Positions 8,666 to 19,646 are shown, counted from the first letter of the stretch. The stretch is 64,000 nucleotides of DNA from an uncultured Hymenobacter sp. (GCA_913776615.1 CAJYPK010000047.1:1-64000); one strand, 5' to 3'. Notes: generated from the letters alone by a model not told the origin. Made by a program: numbers and translations.

Positions 8666-11600
8666 ATGTTCACCGCCTTTCTCCGCTTCGAGCTAACTAC
8701 CTGGCGCCGGCAGCCGCTTCTGTACATCTTCCTGGCCGTCACCTTCGGGCTGACGTTGCTGGCCATGCTCTGGCCCAACTTGCAGATGGGCACCGACCTG
8801 CGCAACCTGCACGTCAACGCGCCCTTCGCCATCCTGAGCCGGGCCGGGGCCATGAGTATGCTATGCCTGCTCTTTCTCACGGCCATCATGGCCAGCATCG
8901 CCACCCGCGACTCGGGCTCGGGCTACGCCCCGGTGCTGTACGCCGCGCCGCTGGAAAAGGGCGGCTACCTCTGGGGCCGCTTCGCGGGTGGGGTGCTGGT
9001 GGCGGTGCTGGCCCTGGCGGCGATGCTGCCGGCCATCCCGCTGGGGGCGCTGCTGAATGAGCCGGCCCGGGTGGGGGCGTTTCGGCTGGCGCCCTACGTG
9101 CAGGCCGTGGGCCTGTTCATCGTGCCCAACGTAGTGCTGGCCGGGGCCATTATCTACTGCCTCACGGTGCTCACGCGCAGCACGGTCTACGCTTTCATCG
9201 CCGCGCTGGGGCTGCTGATCGGCTTTTTGCTGGTGGGTTTGTTCACGCCCAGCCTCGATACGCCGGCCAGCGTGCTGCTGCTCGACCCCTTTGGGCTGCG
9301 CACCCTCAGCGCCCTGACCAAGTACTGGACGGTGGCCGATAAGAATACCGAAGTACTGCCCTTCGCCGGTCCGCTGCTCACCAACCGCCTGGTGTGGCTG
9401 GGCTTCGCCGGGGCGCTGATGGGCCTTACCCACGGGGTCTTCTCCTTCACGACCGCAACCGGCAAAGCGCCCAAGCGCCGGCTGGCCGACGCGCCGCCCC
9501 CGGCGCGAACCGTCGTCCCCGCCCCCCGCCTCATGGTGCAGCCGCGCTACGACCGCCGCGCCGCCCTGGTGCAGCTGACCCAGCAGATTCGCTTGGACCT
9601 GGTGGGGATTCTGCGCAGCGTACCCTTCTGGCTGCTGCTCGGCCTGGGCATGCTCAACCTGCTCAGCACGGCGGCCACGGCCTCGGCGCGGGAAGGTGGC
9701 CATTTTTACCCGGTCACCTACACCATGCTCGACCTCATCAACGGCACCTACGGCCTTTTCGTAATCGCCGTGCTGGTGTACTACGGTGGGGTGCTGGTGT
9801 GGAAAGAGCGAGACGCCCGCCTCGATGGCATCCTGGATGCGGCGCCGCGCCCGTCGTGGGTACCCTACGCGGCCAAAATGCTGACGCTGATGGTTATTGC
9901 CGCCTTCCTCACGAGCATGGGCGTGCTGGTGTGCGTGGCGGCCCAGGCGATGCAGGGCTACACCCGCTTCGAGTGGGGACTGTACGGGCAGGCCGTGTTC
10001 GGCATCGAGTTTACCCGCTACGTGATGGTGGCCGTGGGCACGGTGTTTCTGCACGTGCTGCTGCGCAGCAAGGTGCTGGCCTACGGCCTGACGGTGGCCC
10101 TCATCCTGTTTCAGAGCATCAGCGGCGCGGCCCTCGACTGGAACAACAACCTCTGGCGCTTCGCCGATACGCCCGCCTTTACCTATTCCGACATGAACGG
10201 CTTCGGGCCGTACGCCGCTGGCATCATCTGGTTTAAGCTGTACTGGGCGGCCTTCACCGTACTGCTGGCGGCTCTCACGGCTGGGCTGTGGGTGCGGGGG
10301 AAGACCGGGGAAGGCTTGTTTGCTGCCAGCCAGTTGCGGCAGGCGTTTACCCCGGCGCTGCGGGCGGTGGCGACCCTGAGCTTGCTGGCCTGGCTGGGCC
10401 TCGGCACCTGGATTTACTACAATACCCACGTGCGCAACGACTACGCCACGACTGCCAACGACCAGGCCCGGCAGGCCGACTACGAAAGGCAGTACAAACG
10501 CTACGAGCGCGCCCCCCAGCCCCGCGTCACGGCCGTGAGCCTGCTCGTGGACCTCACGCCCGCCGCCCGCGCCGTGCGGGTGCGGGGCCAGCTCACGCTC
10601 ACCAACAAAACCGGGCGGCCGCTCGATACTCTACGGCTGTCCTATGGCGATTACCTGGAAAATTATCAGTTCAGCATTCCCCGTGCCCGGCCCGTGCTCA
10701 CCGACGAGCGCCTGCACTTCCGCAGCTTTGCCCTGCGGCCGGCCCTGGCCCCCGGCGATTCGCTGGTGCTGGCCTACTCGGCCCAGTACCAGGCGCGGGG
10801 CTTCGAGAATAAGGTTTCCCGTCCGCTGATCAACGGCAACGGTACCTTCCTCAGTAACTTCGACCTGGCCCCCACCATCGGCTACTCCCGCAATCTGGAG
10901 CTGGAAAGCGCCCCCGACCGCGCCCGGCTCGGCCTGCCCGTGCGGCCCCGCATGGCCCCGCAAAGCGACTCGGCCGCCTCCGCCAGCAATTACATTTCGA
11001 CCGATGCCGACCGGCTGCGCTTCGAGGCCACGGTGAGCACCAGCCCCGACCAGCTAGCCGTGGCCCCCGGCACCCTCCTGAAAGAGTGGCAGCAGCCGGG
11101 CCGCCGCTACTTTCACTACCGCCTGGCCGCGCCCGCGCTCAACTTCTACGCCATCACCTCGGCCCGCTACCAGGTGCGGCGCGAGCGGCAAAACGGCATC
11201 GACCTGGAAATCTACTACCACCCCAGCCACCCTTATAACATCGACCGCATGATGCGGGCCATGCGGGCCTCGCTGGCCTATTATGGCCAGCAGTTTGGGG
11301 CCTACCCCCAGCAGCAGGCGCGCATCATCGAGTTTCCGCGCTACCAGCGGTTTGCCCAGGCCTTTCCGGGTACCATGCCGTATTCCGAAGGGCTGGGCTT
11401 TATCGCCCAGGTCAGCCCCGACGACCACGACGTAGACCGTACCTACCGGGTGGTGGCCCACGAAATGGCTCACCAGTGGTGGGGCCACCAGGTAGTGGGC
11501 GCGGCCGTGCAGGGGGCTACTTTTTTATCTGAGTCTATTTCCGAGTACCTCTCCACCATCATGCTGGAGCGGCAGTACGGGCCGGCGCGGGTGCAACTCG

Positions 11601-12238
11601 TTCGGCGCTACGCCCTCGACCATTACCTACGCGGCCGGGCCAGCGAAAAAGAGCGCGAGCTACCCCTGCTTTACAACGAAGACCAGCCGCACATTCACTA
11701 CGCCAAAGGCGCGGTGGCATTCTACGCCCTGCGCAGCTACCTGGGCGAAGCCCGTTTGCACAATGCGCTGGCCCGGTTCATGCGCGATTACAAAGGCCGC
11801 CCCGCGCCATATCCTACGTCGGACGACCTGTACGGCTACATTTTGCGGGCTACTCCCGACTCGCTCCACTACTTCGTGCAGGATCAGCTCAAGCGCATTA
11901 CGCTCTACGACAACCAGGTGCGGGATGTGGCCTACCGCCGCCTGCCCGACGGCCGCTACCAGGCCACCGTGCAACTGGAAGTTCACAAGCGCTACGCCGA
12001 CCAGCTGGGCAAGGAAACCGAAGCCCCCCTGCACGATTACCTCGACGTGGCCCTGTACGGGGCCAACGACCAATTGCTCTACCGCCAGCGCGTACTCGTG
12101 ACTACTCCCCGCACGGTGCTGCGCCTAACTCTGCCCGCCGCCCCGCAAAAGGCCGTCATCGACCCCGATTTTCTGCTTATCGACCGCCGGCTGGAGGATA
12201 ATAGCCTGGCTACCGTAGCGATGGGCCAGCAGCAGTAG
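8666..12238 (+). CDS. ABC-2 type permease fused to M1 aminopeptidase
   Basis: 1190 residues, a single uninterrupted frame. The first half (1-590) has about twelve hydrophobic helices in two blocks separated by an Arg/Pro-rich cytosolic loop (about 268-300), typical of two ABC-2 permease modules in tandem. After the last helix (about 570-588) comes a beta-rich region and then an M1 gluzincin domain with the zinc site HEMAHQWWGH (about 932-941) and the downstream ligand in LSESISEY. The exopeptidase motif is not a canonical GAMEN; the corresponding stretch reads MPYSEGLGF. The ATPase gene ends 12 bp upstream. Such fusions are known as an annotated family, but their substrate is not. Likely role: export or processing of peptides or envelope protein at the outer face of the inner membrane. 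Confidence 0.92.
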   Translation: MFTAFLRFELTTWRRQPLLYIFLAVTFGLTLLAMLWPNLQMGTDLRNLHVNAPFAILSRAGAMSMLCLLFLTAIMASIATRDSGSGYAPVLYAAPLEKGGYLWGRFAGGVLVAVLALAAMLPAIPLGALLNEPARVGAFRLAPYVQAVGLFIVPNVVLAGAIIYCLTVLTRSTVYAFIAALGLLIGFLLVGLFTPSLDTPASVLLLDPFGLRTLSALTKYWTVADKNTEVLPFAGPLLTNRLVWLGFAGALMGLTHGVFSFTTATGKAPKRRLADAPPPARTVVPAPRLMVQPRYDRRAALVQLTQQIRLDLVGILRSVPFWLLLGLGMLNLLSTAATASAREGGHFYPVTYTMLDLINGTYGLFVIAVLVYYGGVLVWKERDARLDGILDAAPRPSWVPYAAKMLTLMVIAAFLTSMGVLVCVAAQAMQGYTRFEWGLYGQAVFGIEFTRYVMVAVGTVFLHVLLRSKVLAYGLTVALILFQSISGAALDWNNNLWRFADTPAFTYSDMNGFGPYAAGIIWFKLYWAAFTVLLAALTAGLWVRGKTGEGLFAASQLRQAFTPALRAVATLSLLAWLGLGTWIYYNTHVRNDYATTANDQARQADYERQYKRYERAPQPRVTAVSLLVDLTPAARAVRVRGQLTLTNKTGRPLDTLRLSYGDYLENYQFSIPRARPVLTDERLHFRSFALRPALAPGDSLVLAYSAQYQARGFENKVSRPLINGNGTFLSNFDLAPTIGYSRNLELESAPDRARLGLPVRPRMAPQSDSAASASNYISTDADRLRFEATVSTSPDQLAVAPGTLLKEWQQPGRRYFHYRLAAPALNFYAITSARYQVRRERQNGIDLEIYYHPSHPYNIDRMMRAMRASLAYYGQQFGAYPQQQARIIEFPRYQRFAQAFPGTMPYSEGLGFIAQVSPDDHDVDRTYRVVAHEMAHQWWGHQVVGAAVQGATFLSESISEYLSTIMLERQYGPARVQLVRRYALDHYLRGRASEKERELPLLYNEDQPHIHYAKGAVAFYALRSYLGEARLHNALARFMRDYKGRPAPYPTSDDLYGYILRATPDSLHYFVQDQLKRITLYDNQVRDVAYRRLPDGRYQATVQLEVHKRYADQLGKETEAPLHDYLDVALYGANDQLLYRQRVLVTTPRTVLRLTLPAAPQKAVIDPDFLLIDRRLEDNSLATVAMGQQQ

Positions 12239-12297
12239 TACCAGCGTCAGTCCAGGGGATTTACCATTGACAGACCCCCGGCCCGCATTAAAATAAA

Positions 12298-12330
12298 ACG
12301 AGCCGACCGCTGCAACAGCGGCCGGCTCGT
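12298..12330. terminator. Bidirectional terminator
   Basis: 15-bp stem with one mismatch (12298-12312 with 12316-12330, loop CAA) between two converging genes; A-rich sequence on the left gives a T tract for the minus strand. Confidence 0.85.
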
Positions 12331-12357
12331 GGTGTAGAAGCGGAAAGGCGATAGCGC

Positions 12358-12807
12358 TTATTTAGCCGTCAGGTTGCCGCGAATTTCACCGCCGCTATTG
12401 GTGCTGGTGTGGATGTTGGCGTACAGCTTACCTGCTTTCAGCGAGTCGGCCTGCATGCTCGTCAGGGTAACGGTGCCGTTAAAAGAGCCGCTAGCCGCGC
12501 TCGGCACGTTGGAGAAAGGCACGGTGGGCGCCGCCGTTTTATGCTTGCTGTCGCCGTAGTGCAGGTGCGCCGCCGTGGCCGGACCGGTGAGGTTCGAGTA
12601 CGCGACGGCGTAGGTGAGCACCATGTTGCTGGGGTTGTAAGTGCCGGTGAACGTGCCCGTAGCGTTGGGGGCCGATACTGCCGGTACCTCGTTGGCTGCC
12701 GATAACGAGCCCGTTACCTGCATAGTGGCCGGGGTGTTGTCGTCATTTTTTTTGCAGGCCGAGGTGAGCGCTAAGCCAGTAAGAGCGAAGAGGAGAAGTT
12801 TATTCAT
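12358..12807 (-). CDS. CHRD domain lipoprotein
   Basis: 149 residues from the ATG at 12807, picked because the lipoprotein signal (LALTSAC, Cys18) starts there; the longer frame has no signal. The body (30-148) is a CHRD domain: SGSLSAANEVP-like opening, ATGTFTGTY, the AAHLHYGD histidine segment and the closing LYANIHTSTNSGGEIRG. CHRD domains occur in chordin and in many bacterial surface proteins; the function is unknown. Monocistronic, with the shared terminator downstream. Confidence 0.88.
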   Translation of the reverse strand: MNKLLLFALTGLALTSACKKNDDNTPATMQVTGSLSAANEVPAVSAPNATGTFTGTYNPSNMVLTYAVAYSNLTGPATAAHLHYGDSKHKTAAPTVPFSNVPSAASGSFNGTVTLTSMQADSLKAGKLYANIHTSTNSGGEIRGNLTAK

Positions 12808-13166
12808 GCGAAACTGAAAACGGGGAGGCAAACGAAAAGAAGGTGAAAACCGAGGCCATAAACGAAGCGACACGGCCGGGCGGATTGCCCAGGCTCAAAT
12901 ATAATGTTAGCTCGACGGCTGGCCCGCGCTGTAAACGGTGACCCGTTGCCAGGGTTACACCCGGCAACTTCGGCAGGCTCGGGTGGGGTAGGGACGGCAG
13001 CGGCCCGCCGGGCTGGCAGCCCTCCCGCTTATTTTTTGCCGTGGCCCGCCAATGTGGCAGAAAAATCCGGCTGGTACGGGGCTTGTAACAAGGCCCGCAG
13101 CGGCTTCGTAGCTGCTACTCCCGACCCAGAAACCAATTCACTTTAAACTTCAGCACCCACCTTATC

Positions 13167-15110
<1,944 letters not shown>

Positions 15111-15116
15111 ACCGCA

Positions 15117-15143
15117 GATTTAACGGATTTAACTGATTTCGGG
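15117..15143. repeat. Three 9-bp direct repeats
   Basis: GATTTAACG, GATTTAACT and GATTTCGGG follow each other seven bases after the dnaK stop. Such GATTTAAC runs are frequent low-complexity repeats in this bacterial group. Confidence 0.55.
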
Positions 15144-15189
15144 GATGCGCCCGCTGGCCTCTGGCGGCGGGCGGATTACTCCGCTGTAG

Positions 15190-15219
15190 AAGGCCGGAAG
15201 CGTTGCTTCCGGCCTTTTT
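15190..15219 (+). terminator. dnaK terminator
   Basis: Perfect 12-bp stem (15190-15201 with 15205-15216) around GTT, ending in a run of five T: a textbook intrinsic terminator. Confidence 0.93.
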
Positions 15220-15289
15220 GCGTTTATTCGTGGTCGGGCTTTTACGTTGGGAGCTGCACGGGAAAATCCGCATTTTGTAGCAAGCGTCC

Positions 15290-15325
15290 GTCATGCTCAT
15301 CTGGCGTCCGCTTGCGAAGCATCTT
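15290..15325. repeat. Solo arm of family A repeat
   Basis: 34 of 36 bases match the inverse of the right arm of the element at 21144-21244, but no partner arm is present nearby. Likely the remnant of a palindrome that lost one side. Confidence 0.7.
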
Positions 15326-15401
15326 GCTCTGCTGGCTTGCAACGCAGGGGGCGCTCTGGCAGGCGAGAGCTAAGGTGGGGTAATTAACCAGTTGTTAGAT
15401 C

Positions 15402-15532
15402 ATGGGGTACGAGGTACATAGTATTCGTACAGTGCCCGGGACCGCACCCACGGCGTCCGCATTGTGCTGGGTATTGTGATGCTGACGCTGTTCGTGGGGT
15501 TGCGCATCCTAGGTTATGCGTCAAGTGAGTAG
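15402..15532 (+). pseudogene. Frameshifted small membrane protein
   Basis: ATG at 15402 reads MGYEVHS and then shifts; from 15422 the next frame reads YSYSARDRTHGVRIVLGIV and on through one membrane helix to a stop at 15530-15532. Adding one T after 15422 would join both into a 44-residue single-pass protein. The continuity of coding-like sequence across the break argues for a recent single-base loss (or a sequencing error). Family not recognised. Confidence 0.45.
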
Positions 15533-15989
15533 GAGCGCGCCCATGCTTTTAAAAGCAGTCTGTTAGCAAGAATAAGTATAAACTTACTAAGTTGATAAAA
15601 ATAAAGTAAGTGTATAAAAATCTGATTGATAAAAATTTAATTCACATAACTTCGTAAAACGCGTTTGTATAATTGGAAGCGAGGAACTTGCGGCGGCATT
15701 TGCCGGTCTGTAACTTGCACAGTGATTATCAATTACTAAACATTTGGCTTAACAACTACTTCACTCATCTCTTCGGCTGGTTGGTAACTCTACCTGCGCG
15801 TAGTGCGTTGGAAAGGTCGCTGGTAAGCCGAAGGTCGGCAGCAGGCTGGTACGATGCCCGTTTCTTTTAGAGGCTAATACCGTGAGTGCGACTGGCGAGA
15901 GTAGTTGTTGAGCGAAAAAGGGTACCCGGCACGGTTTTTATTTTCTTGCTTTGCCAACCGGTTCGCTAAAACACTTCGTAGGTCAGGCC
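15533..15989. other. Gene-free stretch with AT-rich block
   Basis: 15550-15665 is markedly A/T-rich for this genome, with repeated TAAAAAT and TAAGT words, which suggests a promoter or protein-binding region. The 65-residue frame at 15673-15870 has no family-like features and is not called. Confidence 0.5.
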
Positions 15990-16679
15990 ATGAGTATCGT
16001 TACCGCCAAGTCAATAGTTCGTCGCCTCACCGTGTTGCTGCCCGCACTCGGCCTGCTGCTGGCTACGAGCTGCACCCTGCGCGAAACCCGTCAGGAAGGC
16101 TCCCCCAGCGTGCTGCCCGAAGTGAAGCTGCGCGGTGTAGAGCAGGCCAGTCTCGGCACCCTCGACGTACTCAAGCTGCGCACCCCCAGCGATGTAGACC
16201 TGCCCCGTCGCAATCAGCTCATCGAAGGCTACGTGAATAAAAACCTGCCGCTGAAAATGCGCTTGCAGCTCAACGCCTACAATCCCAACCTCGAAGAAAC
16301 GTCCCTCACCGGCCTCGACTACACCGTACTAGTCGATGGCAAGGAACTGGGCTCGGGCCGCATGCCCATGAGCCTGGCGCTGCCGCCCCGCGACTCGGTG
16401 CGCGTGCCGCTGGAATTTGAGATGAACACCTATAAGCTGCTCGGCAACGATGCTCTGCCCGCGCTACGCAACTTTGCCCTGGGCTTCGGCGACATGCACC
16501 GCAAGCGCCTGACGCTGAACCTGCGCCCCATCTTGCGCAACGGTCGGGGCCGCCTCAGTACCCTCATTCACCGCCTGCCGGTGCCCATGGCCAGCAGCAA
16601 GCCTGCCCGCACCACGCCCGTCACCGCCGAGGCCGATTCGCGGGTAAAGGCCGCCAAGCCCACCCGGCAGGCCCTGTAA
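15990..16679 (+). CDS. LEA type 2 (WHy-like) lipoprotein
   Basis: 229 residues from the ATG at 15990. Lipoprotein signal ends in LLATSC (Cys28). The body, about 50-200, resembles the LEA14/WHy fold: NKNLPLKMRLQLNAYNPN, then LTGLDYTVLVDGKELGSG and the closing PPRDSVRVPLEFEMNTY, a beta-sandwich layout seen in stress-related proteins. A start 13 codons earlier is possible but would put charged residues before the signal. Monocistronic with a strong terminator after it. Role: probably periplasmic or outer-membrane, stress-linked by family only. Confidence 0.75.
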   Translation: MSIVTAKSIVRRLTVLLPALGLLLATSCTLRETRQEGSPSVLPEVKLRGVEQASLGTLDVLKLRTPSDVDLPRRNQLIEGYVNKNLPLKMRLQLNAYNPNLEETSLTGLDYTVLVDGKELGSGRMPMSLALPPRDSVRVPLEFEMNTYKLLGNDALPALRNFALGFGDMHRKRLTLNLRPILRNGRGRLSTLIHRLPVPMASSKPARTTPVTAEADSRVKAAKPTRQAL

Positions 16680-16738
16680 AGCAAAATTGACCGCTATCTA
16701 TTTTTTGTGTTGCATGCAGTAGAAATTACTTTATGTTA

Positions 16739-16794
16739 TGAATCGGCCCGCCGGCTTATCCTCTGGGATAAACGGGCGGGCCGATTCGCTTTTA
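16739..16794 (+). terminator. Terminator after LEA lipoprotein
   Basis: Long stem: AATCGGCCCGCC pairs with GGCGGGCCGATT and TTATCC with GGATAA closer to the loop, followed by GCTTTT. Confidence 0.88.
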
Positions 16795-16878
16795 GGGGTT
16801 GGTTGAGGAGGAGATAAAGAAGGATGAATACCAGTAATCAATAGAGTAGCCGTTGCGCGCAGCTTGTTTAAAAGCTGA

Positions 16879-16943
16879 TACGCACCAAACAACGTCCGTC
16901 ATGCTGAGCTGGCCGAAGCATGACGGACGTTGTTTGGTGCGTA
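16879..16943. repeat. Palindromic repeat (family A variant)
   Basis: Perfect 26-bp arms (16879-16904 and 16918-16943). The loop, TGAGCTGGCCGAA, together with the inner arm end, is one copy of the family A core (GTCATGCTGAGCTGGCCGAA). So the family core sits across the centre here. It lies 32 bp past the stop of the EEP gene. Confidence 0.85.
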
Positions 16944-16975
16944 TTGATCAATAGGGCGCGCCTTTCTACCAGCCC

Positions 16976-18076
16976 TTACTCCTCCAACTTCTCCTCGGCA
17001 GCTTCCTGGATTTTCTCGCGGGCTTCGAGGCGGTCTTCGGCGTCGGGGGCTTCCAGTTCGGCTTCCTGCTCCTGCCAGCCCTGGGGCTCGTAGCTGAGGC
17101 GGATGTAGATGGGAAAATGGTCGGAGCCGATGTGCGGCAGCCGCTTCAGCGATTGCAAGCGGAAATGCGCCGAGTGGAATACGTGGTCGAGGGGCCAGCG
17201 GAGCAGCTTGTAATCGGCGTGGAAAGTGGGTAGCAGGCCCCGGCCCACCCGCGGGTCGAGCAGCCGGGCCAGCCGCCGGAACAGCTCGGAGGTGTGCGAC
17301 CAGGCCACGTCGTTGAGGTCGCCGGCCACGATGGTCGGCCCATCGTGCGCCTGAATGGTGCGGCCCACCAGCAGCAGCTCGGCATCGCGCCGGGTGCTCG
17401 TTTTCGATTCCTTGGGCGCGGGCGGCTTGGGGTGCACGAAGTGCAAATTGGCCTCGACCCCGCTGGGCAGCCGCACCCGCCCGTGAAACGACGGAATGCC
17501 GGGGTCGAGAATAAACTGAATTTCCTTGTTGAGCAGCGGCAGGCGCGAAAACACCAGCATGCCGTAGGTATTGGGCAGCGGGGCATGGCAGGTGTGCGGG
17601 TACTCCTGGGCCAGGTGCCCGAGCTGGCTTAGCCACCACTCGTCGGTTTCGACGGCCAGTACGATGTCGGGCCGCTGCTCGCGGATGACGCCCAGGCAGC
17701 GCGAGGCATCACGGTTGTACATCAGCACGTTGGTGACGAGCAGGCTGAGGTGGTTGGGGTCGTCGGCGGGGCGCTGGCTGTCCTGCACCTGCTTGCCGTG
17801 CCAAGGCGTGTAGGGCCAGATGCGCGAGGCTTGGTACACGATGGCTACGCCCACGGCCAGCAGCAGGGCTACTTCGTGGGCCAGCGCCGGGGCGGGGCCG
17901 GGTAAGGCCAGCAGCCCCAGCCCCAGCGTCAGGCCCGCCACGATCTGGAGGCGCGGAAAGTCGCAGATGCGTATCCACCAGGCGGTTTGGCGTAGCAGCG
18001 GCAGCAGCGTGGCCAGCAGGCCCACGCCCGCCAATAATAAGCCCAGGCAGTGAAGCAGAAAGTAGAAAGTCGGCAC
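16976..18076 (-). CDS. Membrane-anchored endonuclease/exonuclease/phosphatase family protein
   Basis: 366 residues using the GTG at 18076, which places the start right at the first of three membrane helices (about 5-27, 42-60, 66-84). An ATG at 18178 (400 residues) is the alternative, but its extra stretch is polar and nearly reaches the divergent marC start. The soluble domain has the EEP motifs: N116 in TNVLMYN, AVETD (Glu143), GDLND (252-256), LDHVF (Asp297/His298) and GSDHFP (Asp319/His320). The domain is a metal-dependent phosphodiester or phosphate-ester hydrolase; topology puts it on the outer face or in the cytosol, not resolved. C-terminus is an acidic Glu-rich tail. Confidence 0.82.
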   Translation of the reverse strand: MPTFYFLLHCLGLLLAGVGLLATLLPLLRQTAWWIRICDFPRLQIVAGLTLGLGLLALPGPAPALAHEVALLLAVGVAIVYQASRIWPYTPWHGKQVQDSQRPADDPNHLSLLVTNVLMYNRDASRCLGVIREQRPDIVLAVETDEWWLSQLGHLAQEYPHTCHAPLPNTYGMLVFSRLPLLNKEIQFILDPGIPSFHGRVRLPSGVEANLHFVHPKPPAPKESKTSTRRDAELLLVGRTIQAHDGPTIVAGDLNDVAWSHTSELFRRLARLLDPRVGRGLLPTFHADYKLLRWPLDHVFHSAHFRLQSLKRLPHIGSDHFPIYIRLSYEPQGWQEQEAELEAPDAEDRLEAREKIQEAAEEKLEE

Positions 18077-18197
18077 GCGGAAAAAGGGCGGGTGAGGGGA
18101 GAATGAAGCCGTAAAGATGGCTGGCAGGCGCGTAAGCTGCGCTGTGCTTACGCAGAAGCCTTGTCGGCGGCCAGGCATCAGCCAATACCTTTGGCGA

Positions 18198-18812
18198 ATG
18201 GAAGTCTTGCTCGCCACCTTCACCACGCTTTTTTCGGTTGTGAATCCCTTCGGGGCCATGCCGATGTTTCTCACGCTCACCAGCGACGATACCAACGCCG
18301 AGCGCACCGCCACGGCCCTGCGCTCGTGCATTTACATGGTGGCGATTTTGTCGGTGGCGTTTTTCGGTGGGCAGTACATCCTCAATTTTTTCGGCATCAA
18401 CATCCAGCACCTGCGCGTGGCGGGGGGCATTCTGCTCATGCGCTCGGCCTTCGACCTGCTCACGCCCGGCGCCAACCGCGACCGCGTGGGTCCCGACGCG
18501 CTGGAGGAAAGCAAGCACAAGGACGACATCAGCTTTACACCGCTGGCCATGCCCATGCTCTCGGGGCCGGGCTCGATGGCGCTGTGCATCGGCCTCATCC
18601 GGCCCAGCTACACCGACAAAGCTCTGACGGTGCTGGGCTTCGCGCTGGTGGCGGCGGCGGCGTTTATCATCCTGGTGTCGTCGCTGCGGCTCACGCGGCT
18701 GATGGGGCGGCCGGGCATGGCCGCGCTGGCCCGCATCATGGGCTTTTTGACGCTGGCGATTGGGGTTAACTTCTTTGTGACGGCGGTGAAGGCGCTGTTT
18801 AATGTGCAGTAG
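18198..18812 (+). CDS. MarC family integral membrane protein
   Basis: 204 residues from ATG 18198. Six hydrophobic helices in two halves; the family pattern VNPFGAMPMFLTLT (15-28) opens the first and LAMPMLSGPGSM the second. E. coli MarC was once linked to antibiotic resistance, but that has not held up and the transported substrate is unknown. A longer frame starting at 18117 runs through non-coding-like sequence and is rejected. Ends at a large palindrome (18834-18907). Confidence 0.9.
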   Translation: MEVLLATFTTLFSVVNPFGAMPMFLTLTSDDTNAERTATALRSCIYMVAILSVAFFGGQYILNFFGINIQHLRVAGGILLMRSAFDLLTPGANRDRVGPDALEESKHKDDISFTPLAMPMLSGPGSMALCIGLIRPSYTDKALTVLGFALVAAAAFIILVSSLRLTRLMGRPGMAALARIMGFLTLAIGVNFFVTAVKALFNVQ

Positions 18813-18833
18813 GGGTTATTTCCCGCATGGTTT

Positions 18834-18907
18834 CGCCGGGCTAACGCGCAGGGTCTCGCGGTGTTTTATGAGTGAAACACTGCGAGACCCTGCGCGTTAG
18901 CCCGGCG
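18834..18907. repeat. Long palindrome between converging genes
   Basis: Arms of about 33 bp (18834-18866 and 18874-18907, one or two mismatches) with core GGGCTAACGCGCAGGGTCTC. It differs in sequence from the other families in this window. Could act as a bidirectional terminator for marC and the SDR gene. Confidence 0.85.
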
Positions 18908-18929
18908 GGAAATTCAACCCGCCAAACCC

Positions 18930-19646
18930 TTAGGGATTAGTCGACCACAGTCCCGCTTCCTTGATGAAAATGCGGCGGTTGAGTTTCAATTGCGCGATGA
19001 TGAACTCGGCGATATCCTCGGGCTGCATCACCTTCTCGGGGTTGCCGTCGGTGAGGTTGTTATTGATGGCCAGCTCGGTAGCCACGGTGCTGGGCGTGAG
19101 GGCCGACACCCGGATGTTGTGCTTGCGCACCTCCTGCATCAGCGCCTCGCTCAGGCCCATCACCGCAAATTTAGACGCGCTGTAGGCGCTGCTGCCGGCG
19201 GCGGCCCGCAGGCCCGAGGTCGAGGAAATATTGATGATGTCGCCCGCCTGCCGCTCGATCATGGCGGGCAGCGCGGCGCGGGTCACGTAGTACACGCCCA
19301 GCAGGTTGACGCGGATAATGTGCTCCCAGTCGGCGGGCGGCATGTCGAGAAACTTGGCAAACGTGCCGATGCCCGCGTTGTTAATGAGAATGTCGAGCGG
19401 CCCCAGCTCGCCGGTGATGTGCGCTACGGCGGCGTTTACGGCGGCCTCGTCGGCCACGTCGGCGGCGGCGATGCTGGTTTTCACGCCCAGCTTTTGCAGC
19501 TCGGCGGCCACTTCGGCCAGCTGATTTTCGGAGCGGGCCAGTAGGCCCACGTGCACGCCTTCGTGGGCCAGCGCCACGGCAATGGCTTTGCCGATGCCCT
19601 TGCCCGCGCCCGTTACGAGGGCGACTTTTCCGGTTAGGTTTTCCAT
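18930..19646 (-). CDS. SDR family oxidoreductase (FabG-like)
   Basis: 238 residues from ATG 19646; the longer frame would overlap the gene ending at 19739 and adds Gly/Pro-rich sequence. NAD(P)-binding TGAGKGIG (12-19), NNAG (89-92), catalytic Ser about 142, Tyr155 and Lys159 (YSASK). Resembles 3-ketoacyl-ACP reductases of the second, non-essential kind; it is not next to other fatty-acid genes, so the substrate is open. Ends IFIKEAGLWSTNP. Confidence 0.9.
   Translation of the reverse strand: MENLTGKVALVTGAGKGIGKAIAVALAHEGVHVGLLARSENQLAEVAAELQKLGVKTSIAAADVADEAAVNAAVAHITGELGPLDILINNAGIGTFAKFLDMPPADWEHIIRVNLLGVYYVTRAALPAMIERQAGDIINISSTSGLRAAAGSSAYSASKFAVMGLSEALMQEVRKHNIRVSALTPSTVATELAINNNLTDGNPEKVMQPEDIAEFIIAQLKLNRRIFIKEAGLWSTNP

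Noticed and set aside
8861..10429. 522-residue minus-strand open frame
   Set aside because: Antisense to the permease-peptidase gene with no recognisable domain.
15673..15870. 65-residue frame upstream of the LEA lipoprotein
   Set aside because: No family, no ribosome-binding context, and it follows an AT-rich noncoding block.
18118..18331. Long N-terminal extension of the EEP protein to 18331
   Set aside because: It would overlap the marC start on the other strand and adds residues without family likeness; a start at the membrane helix fits better.
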